From CAZCAC01 sp964496575 (lineage in GTDB: Bacteria > Planctomycetota > UBA1135 > GCA-002686595), in contig CAZCAC010000006.1 in the NCBI GenBank assembly GCA_964496575.1, positions 62,001 to 126,000 on the forward strand: a stretch of DNA of 64,000 bases, read 5' to 3'. Under the pieces are notes generated by a model that searched no databases, was not told the DNA's origin, and worked only from the letters and a program-made list of their open reading frames with translations. Positions 28,101 through 36,913 of the stretch are shown piece after piece; position 1 is the first letter of the stretch; each line of letters begins with the position of its first letter. Position numbers and translations under genes: made by a program.

Positions 28101-28278
28101 CCGGAGGCGGGAGTAGCTCGGCGCTGCCGTCGCGGGAGACCTCTGGACCTTCCGATCCGGGCCCCGACAGCGCCGGCTCTCTCGACCCCGCGGATGGCTC
28201 GGAGAAGGTGTACCAGAGCACGCCGAGAGCGGCGAGGAGCAGGAAGGTGACTAGCGCGAGAAGCGGTCGGATCGACAT
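25186..28278 (-). CDS. Large exported carboxypeptidase-regulatory-like repeat protein (copy 2)
   Basis: Read from the ATG at 28278, 1030 residues. The layout matches copy 1 at 20499-23600: one hydrophobic segment near 7-27 (LALVTFLLLAALGVLWY), an acidic/proline-rich linker, then repeated beta-sandwich domains with GRVTDDTGAPVTSY, DDNGEFVLAGLSAG and LTGVVTHSDGSPAEY. Both proteins share RVIFPxGTP, VEASGxRFT and GRVTVGGxxM blocks in the same order, so they arose by tandem duplication and then diverged. Longer in-frame extensions upstream of 28278 are arginine/glycine-rich and rejected. Likely a surface or periplasmic structural or adhesion protein. Confidence 0.8.
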   Translation of the reverse strand: MSIRPLLALVTFLLLAALGVLWYTFSEPSAGSREPALSGPGSEGPEVSRDGSAELLPPPEPRPEPVSEASEPEREAVAFAETEKGGFAIPGDAQWVEGRVIFPAGTPFDEQLSVEASGRRFTKDRKSPRRHKVDVESDGRFRVAFSAATKKGFIGMSGRFLYLEGKQKVDLKKQDGEVTLEPLLGGMIAGKLLLPPGEIASEETFESVMLAAQNWGSGRNRVRRNSKPGLDGRFEITGLPPGGKYHLDLSSTIFSDSWKEGLVVAAGEITEIELTLVRGVRLAGRITGTDGVGLEGAELELENHVETEERSSTTHLQRRSTENGAFEFTGLQPGTATLRIRAEGCSERVVELGSFEAGEDRDDLHYQVSAGLALGGSVVWPDGTPAVGAMVKVQHVLAEDEDSWNAREFHAKTDGEGNFRITGLEARPAFLSASARRELPIRDEGAGAGDSSGKKRRTRRGPIWKGEQKDLTPGDESVIVILTPGDTLRGRVTDDTGAPVTSYQVQATPREEGGGIPNFDWSRQISGRARDDNGEFVLAGLSAGEWRVSVSGNGFVGTDPVVVTIPTDVPLDLRVRRSVRLVGVVQDPSGQPVGGAEIDLSHRTGPQGTIFSITTTAHSDGGFTVDDAPPGSLSLYAEAPGWARSDALELEVGPGEEREGLLLVLRPGARLTGEIHASAKPVAGRRVYVSGRQGVSFWESTYSDSQGRFSFEGLPPGEFNVRVDPPRGAEGEEDRRLYSAQQHKAVVTMTEGGTAHVVLGEPSASAILVHGRVTVGGEPMPDLVVRCGANEFNTAAACDEFGNYELKVTSPGSYWFSVTARDGDRATFSRELGEEASQRVDFDLAVGSIAGIVLGSDAQPVAKTSVVLERMDEKTGDGHHVASHESDSDGSFRFGFLKPGRYRLRAGGPDWRDGNVNLTSVVTEELVLEEGQALNGLVIELHPGGILTGVVTHSDGSPAEYVWFTVKDGSGQEVAQTGVHCNPDDGVYVLSGIPEGTITVSGRTQVGESVPVTVKVSAGATSRADLVISE

Positions 28279-28485
28279 CGTGAGAACACCGCCCGGTGAG
28301 GCTCGGGACGCGGATGACCCAAGATAACGCCCGTGGGACCGGGCGAATTCGGGCAATCCCGGCGTTTCCGCCGCCGACCGGGCGCCCCGATCCGGATCGG
28401 GGCGAGGAACGCGGTGTGACCCGACCGCCGGGCGGGGCCAGCTTCGTCGACCCCCTCGCCCCTCCCCAGCATCGAGGATCCTTCC

Positions 28486-28971
28486 ATGTGGCATCGGCTC
28501 GACGATCGCGCACCTCGCGGACCGCTCACCCTCGCGGTGCTCCTCTCGTCGTTTCCCTTGCTCGCTCCGGGGTGTGCCGCCCCGGAGACTTCGGCGGAAG
28601 AGCCTCCGGCGGCCGGTCCAGAGCAGAAGATCGAGCGCGCAGAGCCCTGGCGGGCGGAGGAAGCCAACAAGAACGCCCGGGCGAAGCGGATCGAGGCCGA
28701 GCTCCGGACGCTGAGCGAGGACCATCCGTGGGCTGGTGTGTACCAGTGCGGCGACGGCTACGGGGTGAACGTCTGGATCTGGCTCGCCCCGGAGAACGGC
28801 TTCGCGTACCAGTACCGGGGCTCTCGCGACTTCATCGACCTGAATCACGGTGAGGTCGTCGAGGTCGGTCCGGAGAACTCGACGGCGAAGTACCGCTTCC
28901 TCGCCAGTCCGCGTCAGCTCGGGTGGGTGGATCCGAGCACCGGGTTGACCGTTTCGACGTCGCGGCTGTAG
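28486..28971 (+). CDS. Small lipoprotein of unknown function
   Basis: A 161-residue protein. The signal-like start ends in LLAPGCAAP, a lipobox with the cysteine near residue 30. A charged helical linker (about 45-75, rich in Glu, Arg, Lys) is followed by a beta-rich domain beginning WAGVYQCGDGYGVNVWIWLAPENGF and ending YRGSRDFIDLNHGEVVEVG. It resembles short planctomycete lipoproteins I recall only as hypothetical. It is divergent from the copy 2 repeat protein. Confidence 0.65.
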   Translation: MWHRLDDRAPRGPLTLAVLLSSFPLLAPGCAAPETSAEEPPAAGPEQKIERAEPWRAEEANKNARAKRIEAELRTLSEDHPWAGVYQCGDGYGVNVWIWLAPENGFAYQYRGSRDFIDLNHGEVVEVGPENSTAKYRFLASPRQLGWVDPSTGLTVSTSRL

Positions 28972-29154
28972 ACGGACTACCCCCCCTCCTCGTTTCCGGA
29001 TCGTTCGCGAGGTTGTCGCGCGGCAAACGCGCGCCTGTTTCCGGATACAATGCCGGGGCTCACGGCCTCCACCGTCAACCCTCCCGACGGGTGGCGGTCG
29101 GCCACCACCCGGCTCTTCCGCCCAGGGCGACCGTCCATCGCGCCCCCTCAATCC

Positions 29155-30675
29155 ATGTTCGCTCGCCTCCTGCTTTCACTGCTTGCCCTGCTGAGCTTCT
29201 CCCTGGTCACTGCCTCCGCCGCCCCCCAGGAGTGGCCGTTCGGCAACGACCCAGAGGACCCTCGCGCCCGCAATCGCGACCTCTACAACCTGGGACTCCT
29301 CGGCGCCAAGGCCACTGACGCGATCCGCGGCGAGCCGCAACCCGGCACTGGCCTGCAGCGCTTCGAGGGCGTGGTGGAGGAGGTTCCCGATCACGGTCCG
29401 AAGAAGCTGCGCATCGAGTGCCTCTTCCCCGAGGGCCCGGCGGCCGTGGCCGGACTCCGGGTGGGAGACGTGGTGGTCGGCCTCGGCTCGAAGGAGTTCA
29501 AGGACGGCTACTTCGCGCCGCTCTCCAAGGCGCTGATCGGCGCGGCCTCGGCGAAGAAGCCGAAGGAGATAACGCTGCGCGTCGAGCGAGAGGGGGAGCG
29601 CGGAGTGCTGAAGATCGCCGTGCCGATCGAACCGCTCGACAGGCTTCTGGCGAAACCGACAAGACCGGAAGCACGCACCCTCCTCGCCGCGCGTGCGCTC
29701 GACTGGCTCGCGGAGCAGCAGGGCGAGGACGGCGGTTTCCCGCAGACCCTCGGCGGGATGAACGGCGCCGTGGTCCAGACCTGCATGGCGGGACTGGCCT
29801 GGATCGCCGGCGGCTCGAGCCTGGAGAGCGAGCCGCACTCGGAGAACCTGGCGAAGGCCCTCACCTTCGTCGACGCGAACGTCGGCGCGAAGTCCGCGCT
29901 GAGCGCTCAGGCGGGCTCGAACTGGAGTCAGGTGAACTGGGGCTGGGTGCACGCGGGGATCTTCCTCGGGGAGCTGCACCATGCCTCGCCGAACGAGGAG
30001 CTCGGGGTGGCGCTCCAGCGCATCGTCGACACGATCCAGGGGAACCAGGAAGCGAGCGGCGGCTACGCGCACGGTCCCGGAGGGCCCAACGCGCTCGGCT
30101 ACGTCGAGCTGAACATCGTCGGCGGCCTGGCGCTTTGCGCGCTGGGACTCGGGCAGCAGGCCGGGTGCACGATCGACGAGGACAAGGTGGAGCGCTTGAT
30201 GGCCTACATCGAGGCCTCGAGTGGCGATGGTGTGGGCTACTCGACCAAGGACGGGCAGCGTGGGATCGCCAACATCGGCCGCACCGCCTCCACCTGGCTC
30301 GGCTACCGCACGCTCGGCCAGGGGAAGAACAAGTTCGCCGCGCGCCTGGCCGGGTACGTGAAGCGCAATGCGGACGAGGTGCTGGGGGGCCACGCGAGCC
30401 TGATGCAGCACATCCTCTTCGCCGGCCTGGCGGCCCAGGCGCAGGGTGGTGCCGCGGAGAAGAGCTACTGGTCGACGATGGAGCGAGACATCGTCCTCGC
30501 CCTCTCGCCGGACGGTTCCTTCCAGCCGCGCCCCTGGGCGGAGAGCTTGCGGATGGCGAGCAACTCCGACGTCACCTTCGGGGAGGTCTGGACCACGGCG
30601 TGCTGGACCTGTGTCCTGGCGTGCCAGCCGCCGAAGAAGGGCTCGGGGGGCTTGCCGGCGCTGCTCGGGGATTGA
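29155..30675 (+). CDS. Exported PDZ plus alpha/alpha-barrel protein (DUF6288-like)
   Basis: A 506-residue protein. MFARLLLSLLALLSFSLVTA is a clear signal peptide, which fixes the start at 29155 rather than at an earlier frame start at 29050. Residues about 60-130 form a PDZ-like domain (GPAAVAGLRVGDVVVGLGSKEF). Residues about 170-480 have repeated helical hairpins ending in glycine-rich turns (DWLAEQQGEDGGFPQT, GGYAHGPGGPNALGYVELN, GYSTKDGQRGIANIGRT), as in terpene-cyclase-like or DUF6288 barrels. Such proteins are often near sulfatases in planctomycetes, and one is encoded 1.2 kb downstream. No catalytic role is established. Confidence 0.75.
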   Translation: MFARLLLSLLALLSFSLVTASAAPQEWPFGNDPEDPRARNRDLYNLGLLGAKATDAIRGEPQPGTGLQRFEGVVEEVPDHGPKKLRIECLFPEGPAAVAGLRVGDVVVGLGSKEFKDGYFAPLSKALIGAASAKKPKEITLRVEREGERGVLKIAVPIEPLDRLLAKPTRPEARTLLAARALDWLAEQQGEDGGFPQTLGGMNGAVVQTCMAGLAWIAGGSSLESEPHSENLAKALTFVDANVGAKSALSAQAGSNWSQVNWGWVHAGIFLGELHHASPNEELGVALQRIVDTIQGNQEASGGYAHGPGGPNALGYVELNIVGGLALCALGLGQQAGCTIDEDKVERLMAYIEASSGDGVGYSTKDGQRGIANIGRTASTWLGYRTLGQGKNKFAARLAGYVKRNADEVLGGHASLMQHILFAGLAAQAQGGAAEKSYWSTMERDIVLALSPDGSFQPRPWAESLRMASNSDVTFGEVWTTACWTCVLACQPPKKGSGGLPALLGD

Positions 30676-30872
30676 GCCCCTCTCCGCACTCGCTCCGGAA
30701 CTGCGCATCCTGGCAGGGCTCGCGGCCCGCGGCATCTCGGACCGGGGCGAAGCCGGGATGGGTTTCGACATCTGGTGTCCGCCGGTATCATCGATCTCGA
30801 TGCAGGGCTCCGTCGCCGCGAGCTCGCCGGCGGAGCGCCAGACCGTCCACTCCGGAGGGAAAGGATTACGTC

Positions 30873-31841
30873 ATGCGATTCGCACTCACTCTCGCCGCCG
30901 CCCTCACCGCCTCCACCGCCGCCCATGCGCAGACGACCTGGCACGTTCCGGAGGACGTCTCGACGATCCAGGAAGCTATCGACGTGGCCGTGAGCGGGGA
31001 CACGATCCTGGTCGCCCCGGGGACCTACTACGAGAACCTCGACATCCAGGGAGAAGTGCTCACTCTGAGGAGCCTCCACGGCCCGCGGGTCACGATCGTC
31101 GACGGCCAGGAGCTCGACTCGGTGGTCAAGTTCAGCGGCGGCGCGAACGGGGTACTGGACGGCTTCACCCTGCGTCATGGTTACGCGGACTTCGGGGGCG
31201 GGGGGATCAACTCCTACCAGTCGAGTCCGGCCATCCTCAACTGCATCGTCCGCGAGAACGAGGCGGGCTGGGCCTCCTGGGACATCGGTGTGCCGTCGTG
31301 GTCACAGGTGCAGTTCAGCAACTTCGGGAGCGCACCGGCGCTCAACGGCAACATCGACGCACCGCCCGAGTTCGTGAACGCGACCTCCCTGGACTTCCAC
31401 CTCCGCTCGAGCTCTCCCTGCCGCGACGCCGGCCTGTCGACCGCGCCGGGCCTGCTCCCGACCGACTTCGAGGGGAACGACCGGGGCACGGGCGGCGTCG
31501 CGGACATGGGCGCCGACGAGTACGCGCCGCACCTGTACATGACGAGCGATCCCTCGCCGGGCCAGATCGTGTCCTTCGTCGTCGTCGGCCTGCCCACGGG
31601 CACGCCCTGCTCCGCCTGGCTCAGCCCGTCGCTGATGCCGAATCCCCTGAGCACGATCTACGGCGACTTCTGGCTCGCGGGACGGCGCGTGACCCTCTTC
31701 AACGGGAAGCCGGTCGGCCCCGGCGATCTCCTGCGCGAGCTCTGGACCGTCCCCCCGTCGACTCCGGCTCCGTCGAACCTCTTCGCCCAGGGGCTCCTGG
31801 GGACCGGCTTCTCGGCGGTGGAGGCGGTGCGCGTGGAGTGA
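30873..31841 (+). CDS. Exported right-handed beta-helix protein
   Basis: A 322-residue protein. The signal peptide is MRFALTLAAALTASTAAHAQ. The body opens WHVPEDVSTIQEAIDVAVSG and DTILVAPGTYYENL, the usual first coils of pectate-lyase-like beta-helix proteins that bind or cleave polysaccharide. Coils continue with VDGQELDSVVKFSGG and GVLDGFTLRHGY. The part near IVRENEAGW to FVNATSLDFHL is shorter than usual, as if coils had been lost. A C-terminal beta domain of about 110 residues follows GADEYAPHLYM. The ATG at 30873 has AAGGA 8 nt upstream. Confidence 0.8.
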   Translation: MRFALTLAAALTASTAAHAQTTWHVPEDVSTIQEAIDVAVSGDTILVAPGTYYENLDIQGEVLTLRSLHGPRVTIVDGQELDSVVKFSGGANGVLDGFTLRHGYADFGGGGINSYQSSPAILNCIVRENEAGWASWDIGVPSWSQVQFSNFGSAPALNGNIDAPPEFVNATSLDFHLRSSSPCRDAGLSTAPGLLPTDFEGNDRGTGGVADMGADEYAPHLYMTSDPSPGQIVSFVVVGLPTGTPCSAWLSPSLMPNPLSTIYGDFWLAGRRVTLFNGKPVGPGDLLRELWTVPPSTPAPSNLFAQGLLGTGFSAVEAVRVE

Positions 31842-31868
31842 CGGGGAGTGGGATCGAGCCCCTCCGCG

Positions 31869-33329
31869 TCAGCGACCTTCCTTCTTCTCCGGATCGAACT
31901 TCGGGTTGTCGCTCGACATGCGCGCACCCGTCTCCTCGCGCCAGGCGGCGAGCTTGGCGTGGAGCGCCTCGACCTTCTCCGGATTCTCGCCGGCCAGGTC
32001 GCGCGTCTCACCGATGTCGTCTTGCAGCTGGAATAGCTCGAGCTTCCCGTCCTCGTACCACTCGATCAGCTTCCAGTCGCCGGCGCGAATGGCGCCGGCC
32101 GGCGCGCTGCCCTGGTTGCCGTAGTGCGGGTAGTGCCAGTAGATCGCGTCGCGCTCCGGCGCCTTCCGATCCTTCAAGAGCGGCACCAGACTCAGCCCGT
32201 CGACGTGTTGTTTCGGCCGCGGCGGCAGGCCGGCCATCTCCAGGATCGTCGGGTAGAAATCGGTGGAAACCACCGGCACCGAGCATACGCTGCCCGGCTC
32301 GGTGACCCCGGGCCAGCGAATCACCATCGGCTCGCGAATCCCACCCTCGTAGATCCAGCCCTTGCCCGCGCGCAGCGGTAGGTTCGAGGTCGGGTGCCCC
32401 TCCGAGGTGGAGAGGCCGCCGTTGTCGGACATGAAGAAGACCACTGTCCGACCGGCGAGCTCGAGTCGATCGAGCGCGTCGAGCACCTTGCCAACGGCGA
32501 GATCCATCGCCTCGACCATGCCGGCGTAGACGGCGTGTTCCTGGACCAGGCGGACCTTGCGGTTGTGCTCCTTCCCCCACTCGGCGGCGAGCGCGCGCTC
32601 GGTCTTGCGCTCCAGGTACTTCTGCTTCAGGTCCTCGCGACTGATCAGCGGCGTGTGCACCGAGTAGAAGGAGAGGTAGACGAGGAACGGCTCTTCCCGC
32701 TTCTCCTCGATGAACTTCACCGCCTCGCTGGCCAGGCGAGCGGGCAGGTGTTCGCCGTCCGGGCCGTCTTCGAGGCGCGGGTTGCCGTAGGGAGAGAAGT
32801 AGCGTTTGCCCCCGTACGGACCGCCGCGCGTGATCCCGCCGCGGTTGACGTCGAAGCCCTGATCCTCCGGCCAGAATCCCTCCGGCCCCAGGTGCCACTT
32901 CCCGGCGAAGAAGGTCGCGTAACCCGACTCCTTCAGCGCCTCGGCGATCGTCACCTCCTCGTGCGGCAGACGGTCCTCGTAGGAGGCCGGCAGTTGCTTC
33001 GTATTGCGCTTCCACCTCTTCGGCTGCGCCGCCCCGAAGTAGTCGGTGGTGTCCATCCGCGCCGGGTACTTCCCCGATATGATGCTCGCTCGCGTCGGCG
33101 AGCAGACCGGGCAGGCCGCGTACGCGTCGGTGAAGCGCTGGCCGGTCGCGGCGAGGCGATCGACGTTGGGCGTGTCGTAGAAGCTGCTCCCGAAGCAGCC
33201 GAGGTCGGTCCAGCCGAGGTCGTCGACGAGGAAGAAGACGAAGTTCGTCGGTTCGTCGTCGGGGGTGGTCGAGGCGGGAAGGGCCGGGGTCAGCCCGAGG
33301 AGGAGCAGCGCGGCGGGGATCAACTTCAT
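31869..33329 (-). CDS. Type I sulfatase
   Basis: A 486-residue exported enzyme (signal MKLIPAALLLLGLTPALPAS). Metal-binding DD at 36-37 (FFLVDDLGW), and CSPTR at 76-80 is the site where cysteine becomes the formylglycine nucleophile. Further family blocks: GKWHLGPEG, DQGFDVNRGG, FFMSDNGG, GGIREPMVIRWPG and WKLIEWYEDG. It should hydrolyse sulfate esters, most likely on a polysaccharide, in the periplasm or outside. No dedicated formylglycine-generating enzyme is encoded in this window. An SLC13-type anion transporter gene starts upstream on the same strand, 95 bp away, and may handle the released anion. Confidence 0.93.
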   Translation of the reverse strand: MKLIPAALLLLGLTPALPASTTPDDEPTNFVFFLVDDLGWTDLGCFGSSFYDTPNVDRLAATGQRFTDAYAACPVCSPTRASIISGKYPARMDTTDYFGAAQPKRWKRNTKQLPASYEDRLPHEEVTIAEALKESGYATFFAGKWHLGPEGFWPEDQGFDVNRGGITRGGPYGGKRYFSPYGNPRLEDGPDGEHLPARLASEAVKFIEEKREEPFLVYLSFYSVHTPLISREDLKQKYLERKTERALAAEWGKEHNRKVRLVQEHAVYAGMVEAMDLAVGKVLDALDRLELAGRTVVFFMSDNGGLSTSEGHPTSNLPLRAGKGWIYEGGIREPMVIRWPGVTEPGSVCSVPVVSTDFYPTILEMAGLPPRPKQHVDGLSLVPLLKDRKAPERDAIYWHYPHYGNQGSAPAGAIRAGDWKLIEWYEDGKLELFQLQDDIGETRDLAGENPEKVEALHAKLAAWREETGARMSSDNPKFDPEKKEGR

Positions 33330-33424
33330 GAGCGAAAAAGACGTTGCGTTGACACGAACTGCTGAACGAGCCCCGCGTGGAGACTCGCGACCTCGGGCGA
33401 CGTCGCCCTGTCCGGCCGCCGGCC

Positions 33425-35005
33425 CTACGGTGACTCCACCTGTGGGATCAGAACCGGCATGTCCATCATCGGCCAGATCAGCCAGACGAAGATCGCCAGC
33501 ACCACCATCAGGATGCCGCACGCGGGGATGCCGCAGACGAAGAACTCCTTGGTGGTGAACTGTCCGGAGCCGTAGGCGATGGCGTTGGGAGCGGCGCCGA
33601 CCAGCAGCAGGAAGGGCATGCCCGCGGTGACCAGGCTCGAGTAGAGGATCACCTCGGGCTCCACGTGGAGGTACGGCGCGATGACCAGAGCAACTGGCAA
33701 GGAGATCGCGATCGCCGCCACGTTCATGATCAGGTTGGTCATGATCATCACGAAGAAGGCGATCCCCAGGATGAACACGAGGCCGGGCGCCTCCTCGAAG
33801 AATCCCAGCCACTGAACGGCAATCCAGTTCGCGGCCTGGGTCTGCCACAGGCAGAAACCGATGCTCATTGCGCCACCGAAGAGCAGGATGATGTTCCACG
33901 GTGTGCCCTCGAGGTCCTTCAGGTCGAGGATCTTCAGGGCGTAGAACATGACCGTGCCCAGGAGAATGATCCCGCTCTTGTCCAGGTGCGGCCGGAGCTC
34001 GTGGGTCTCGGGCAGGAAGGAGCGGATGGAGAGCAGGGAGATCGCCGAAAGCACGACGACGAGCACGATGATCTCCTGGCGCGTCATCGGGCCGAGCTTC
34101 TTGTAGAGATCCTTCGCCCGCTCCTTGAGCCCGGGGATCGTCTTCCGCTCCGGCTTGTAGTAGACCATGATGTAGGCCCACAGAACGAACGTCATCACGA
34201 TGCCGACCGGCGCCATGTAGTACGACAGCTCGAAGAAGCCGACGTTCTTGTTGGTGATGTCGTTGAAGAAGCCGAGAGCCACGGCTCCCCGCGCCGCGCC
34301 GAGCAGGGTGATGATGCTGCCCGCGCCGGCGACGAAGGCCATGCCGATGAAGAGGCCCTTGCCGAATCGGGTCGGCTTGTCCTCGTCGGTGTAGAGCCCG
34401 TGGATCGCCATCAAGAGCGGGAAGATCGTCGCCGCGACCGCGGTATGGGCCATGATCAGCGTGAGCGCGCTCGTCAGGACGAAGCAACCCAGGTAGATCA
34501 TGCTGGTCTTCTCGCCGATGATCGAGAGCATCTTGTAGGCCAACCGCTTGGTCAGGCCGGTCTTGGTGAAGACCATGCCGATCACCAGCGAGCCGAAGAT
34601 GAACCACACCGATGGCGCGAGGAAATCGGTGAAGGCGATGCGAGTGCCCGAGATCGTCTCGCCGTTCTCCAGAATCATGTCCGGCCGGATCAGGAACAGC
34701 GCCTGCATCACCCCGATCATGATGCTGGTCACCCCGATGGGCACGACCTCGGTGACCCACCAGACGACGACGAGCAGGAACAGGGCGACGGCGGCCTTGC
34801 CCTGGGGCGTGAGCGGGAAGACCTTGCCCTGCGGGTCGACCGCGTCCGGCCAGGCCGGCGACAGGTACGTCACGAAGAACAGGGCGACACCGAGCAGCAG
34901 GAAGAATGCGCGCTTGACGTCGAAGGGCTTCTTGGTGGCTTTCTGGAAGGCCCCGCCTCCGGCTTCGGAAGAAGCGCCGGCGGTGGCTTGCGTGGTCTCG
35001 GTCAT
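33425..35005 (-). CDS. SLC13/DASS-type anion:sodium symporter
   Basis: A 526-residue integral membrane protein with about 12 hydrophobic segments. It has the two-half layout of the divalent anion:sodium symporter family. Where family members usually carry SNT and TNT signatures, this one has AHTAVAATIFP in the first half and TNLIMNVAAIAISLP in the second, so the substrate-contact motifs are modified. Other blocks fit: VVWWVTEVVPIGVTS near the start and LLVGAAPNAIAYGSGQF near the end. Candidate substrates are sulfate or C4-dicarboxylates; the sulfatase gene 95 bp downstream on the same strand makes sulfate attractive but unproven. Confidence 0.85.
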   Translation of the reverse strand: MTETTQATAGASSEAGGGAFQKATKKPFDVKRAFFLLLGVALFFVTYLSPAWPDAVDPQGKVFPLTPQGKAAVALFLLVVVWWVTEVVPIGVTSIMIGVMQALFLIRPDMILENGETISGTRIAFTDFLAPSVWFIFGSLVIGMVFTKTGLTKRLAYKMLSIIGEKTSMIYLGCFVLTSALTLIMAHTAVAATIFPLLMAIHGLYTDEDKPTRFGKGLFIGMAFVAGAGSIITLLGAARGAVALGFFNDITNKNVGFFELSYYMAPVGIVMTFVLWAYIMVYYKPERKTIPGLKERAKDLYKKLGPMTRQEIIVLVVVLSAISLLSIRSFLPETHELRPHLDKSGIILLGTVMFYALKILDLKDLEGTPWNIILLFGGAMSIGFCLWQTQAANWIAVQWLGFFEEAPGLVFILGIAFFVMIMTNLIMNVAAIAISLPVALVIAPYLHVEPEVILYSSLVTAGMPFLLLVGAAPNAIAYGSGQFTTKEFFVCGIPACGILMVVLAIFVWLIWPMMDMPVLIPQVESP

Positions 35006-35335
35006 CCTCTGGTCACCTCAGTCTGGCCGTTGACTCGACGGCTCCTACGGAGCCGGGGAGCGACGACGGCCAGCCATCTCAGACCGGCCGAGATCGCGCG
35101 GAGGATAAGCGTTCCAACTCGTTTCGGCAATCGGCTGCGAGCCTAGCTTTCGCCTCCTGTTAGCGGGATTCGGCGGAGATCCGGCGACGGAAACGGACCA
35201 TTTCGACCGTGTTCAGCGGCCTCCGAGCGAACCGCCCGTCCGCGCATAAGCCCTGTTGCGCAGATCGCCGCCGACAATGCGCGAAGGCCGCGAATCACCC
35301 ATCGGAGCACGCCAGCGCGAACGACAAGGACCGGG
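35006..35335. other. Intergenic region upstream of the transporter gene
   Basis: About 330 bases between two minus-strand genes. It should contain the promoter of the transporter/sulfatase pair. I see no recognisable operator, RNA gene or strong terminator; short hairpins such as GGCTCCTACGGAGCC near 35039 are present. Confidence 0.4.
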
Positions 35336-36784
35336 TCACCGCCTCTTCCGAAAGCGCCAGGTCGGGTTGAAATAGTCGGGCGCCACGGTATCCAGGCCAT
35401 CCGGTCCCACCGACCACATCAAGAGCGTCCCGTCTTCCTCGATCCGCGCTTGCAGGGGTCTTCCGGAGAAGGGGTCGATCGTCGCCGTGATCTCGGCGAG
35501 AGCCGCGTCGGGACCCTCGGCGTGAGCCCGCAGCCCGGCCAACGCGAACTGGAGGCGGACTTCCGCTTCGAGGGCCTCATCCAGCAGCGAGTCCAGCCGT
35601 GGCAGGAGCATCGAGGCCACTCGAGAATCGGCCCGCTCAGTAGCCTCCGAGCCGCGGACTGGGGCCGAGCCGCGCTGGTACGAGACACATTCCTCGAGGT
35701 ATCCCTCCATCGCCTCGAGATAGGCGATCCGATCGGAATCGAGAGAGACGGACGTCCAGGGAATCAGCCAGTCGGAAGGGCGCCGGCCGATCGCTCCGTC
35801 TCCATCCCAGTCGCCGGCGCGAATCAAGTCGAACATCCGACAGCCGTGGACCCGCTCGGATTCGATCGCGGTGATCAGGCCCTGAACAGGCCCCTTGCTC
35901 GACAGGAAGCTCCGCAGCTCACTCAGATCCGTTCCGGCCGGCAGGTGGGGCAGCGTCCGTTCGAGGCCCCAGAGAAAGCTGGACAATCCGGAACTGGAGG
36001 CCAGGAACACGAACAGCGTCTGTGGCTCGCCGATCAGGTCGACCGCGTGCTTGGCTCGGTCGAGGAACTCCAGCGCCTCCGCAGTGCGCCCCTCGCGGGC
36101 GGCGAGGATGGCCAAGTCGTCCAGGATCCTCAGCAGCTCCAGGTAACCCGTGATCGGCGGACCGGGGAATTGATGCACCGTGGGTCCGTCGCCGGCATCG
36201 AGCTGCTCTTCCAGGCGACCCCGCCAGTCGATCGGACCTCGCTCGAGCACGCGCAGAGCTCGCTCGTAGCGCGGTCCCGCGGCCTCGACCCACAGGTGCA
36301 CGGCGTGCCGCTCGCAATCGCTCACCTCCGCGAGATCGATCTCGAAGTAGAGGCTCTCGGACGGATAGAGATGGTGAAGTGGTGAATCGGGCGGTGCCTC
36401 GCCGAGGCACTCGATCCACGCCTCGAGCTTCGCGAGTTCGGCCGGGTCCGCTCCGGACTCGCGGGCGAGCCTGAGCGCCTCTCGTGCCCCGCCGATCTTC
36501 GCGAGGTTTTCGATCCGCCAGGGGTCCTTCTCGCCGAAGCTCTCGAGCCACTCGAAGGTCTCCGGATCGCCGGGCGGAGTGCGGGCGATCAGGTCATCGA
36601 TCGTCAACGGCGCGCCCGTCGCCGCCCATCGATTCTCCACCACCTGCAGCTTGTCGCGCACCTTTTCCGCGTGCCTCGACCACAGCCAGCCGACCACGAG
36701 AACCAGGACGACGAGCGCGATGGCGGTGATGCCCATCGCCTTCAGGCAGCAGCCGCGCTCCTCCTTGCTCAACTCGGTCTTCAT
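35336..36784 (-). CDS. Membrane-anchored protein of unknown function
   Basis: A 482-residue protein with one N-terminal hydrophobic segment (about 16-38, MGITAIALVVLVLVVGWLW) after a short charged head. The large exterior part is mainly helical and acidic, with TPR-like stretches such as LLRILDDLAILAAREGRTAEALEFLDRA. The end has DPFSGRPLQARIEEDGTL followed by SVGPDGLD, a motif pair I recall from the C-termini of many planctomycete anchored proteins. No enzyme motif was seen. Confidence 0.7.
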   Translation of the reverse strand: MKTELSKEERGCCLKAMGITAIALVVLVLVVGWLWSRHAEKVRDKLQVVENRWAATGAPLTIDDLIARTPPGDPETFEWLESFGEKDPWRIENLAKIGGAREALRLARESGADPAELAKLEAWIECLGEAPPDSPLHHLYPSESLYFEIDLAEVSDCERHAVHLWVEAAGPRYERALRVLERGPIDWRGRLEEQLDAGDGPTVHQFPGPPITGYLELLRILDDLAILAAREGRTAEALEFLDRAKHAVDLIGEPQTLFVFLASSSGLSSFLWGLERTLPHLPAGTDLSELRSFLSSKGPVQGLITAIESERVHGCRMFDLIRAGDWDGDGAIGRRPSDWLIPWTSVSLDSDRIAYLEAMEGYLEECVSYQRGSAPVRGSEATERADSRVASMLLPRLDSLLDEALEAEVRLQFALAGLRAHAEGPDAALAEITATIDPFSGRPLQARIEEDGTLLMWSVGPDGLDTVAPDYFNPTWRFRKRR

Positions 36785-36913
36785 CGTGGGTGGATCTTAC
36801 CCCGCCGGATCCTCCACGGAAGCCGCCCGCGTCGAATGGAGAGCACCGACCCGCCTTGGAGCGGTTATCCTCTACTCGCCCCAGGAGACCCGAATTCGGA
36901 CGAGAGTGTAACG

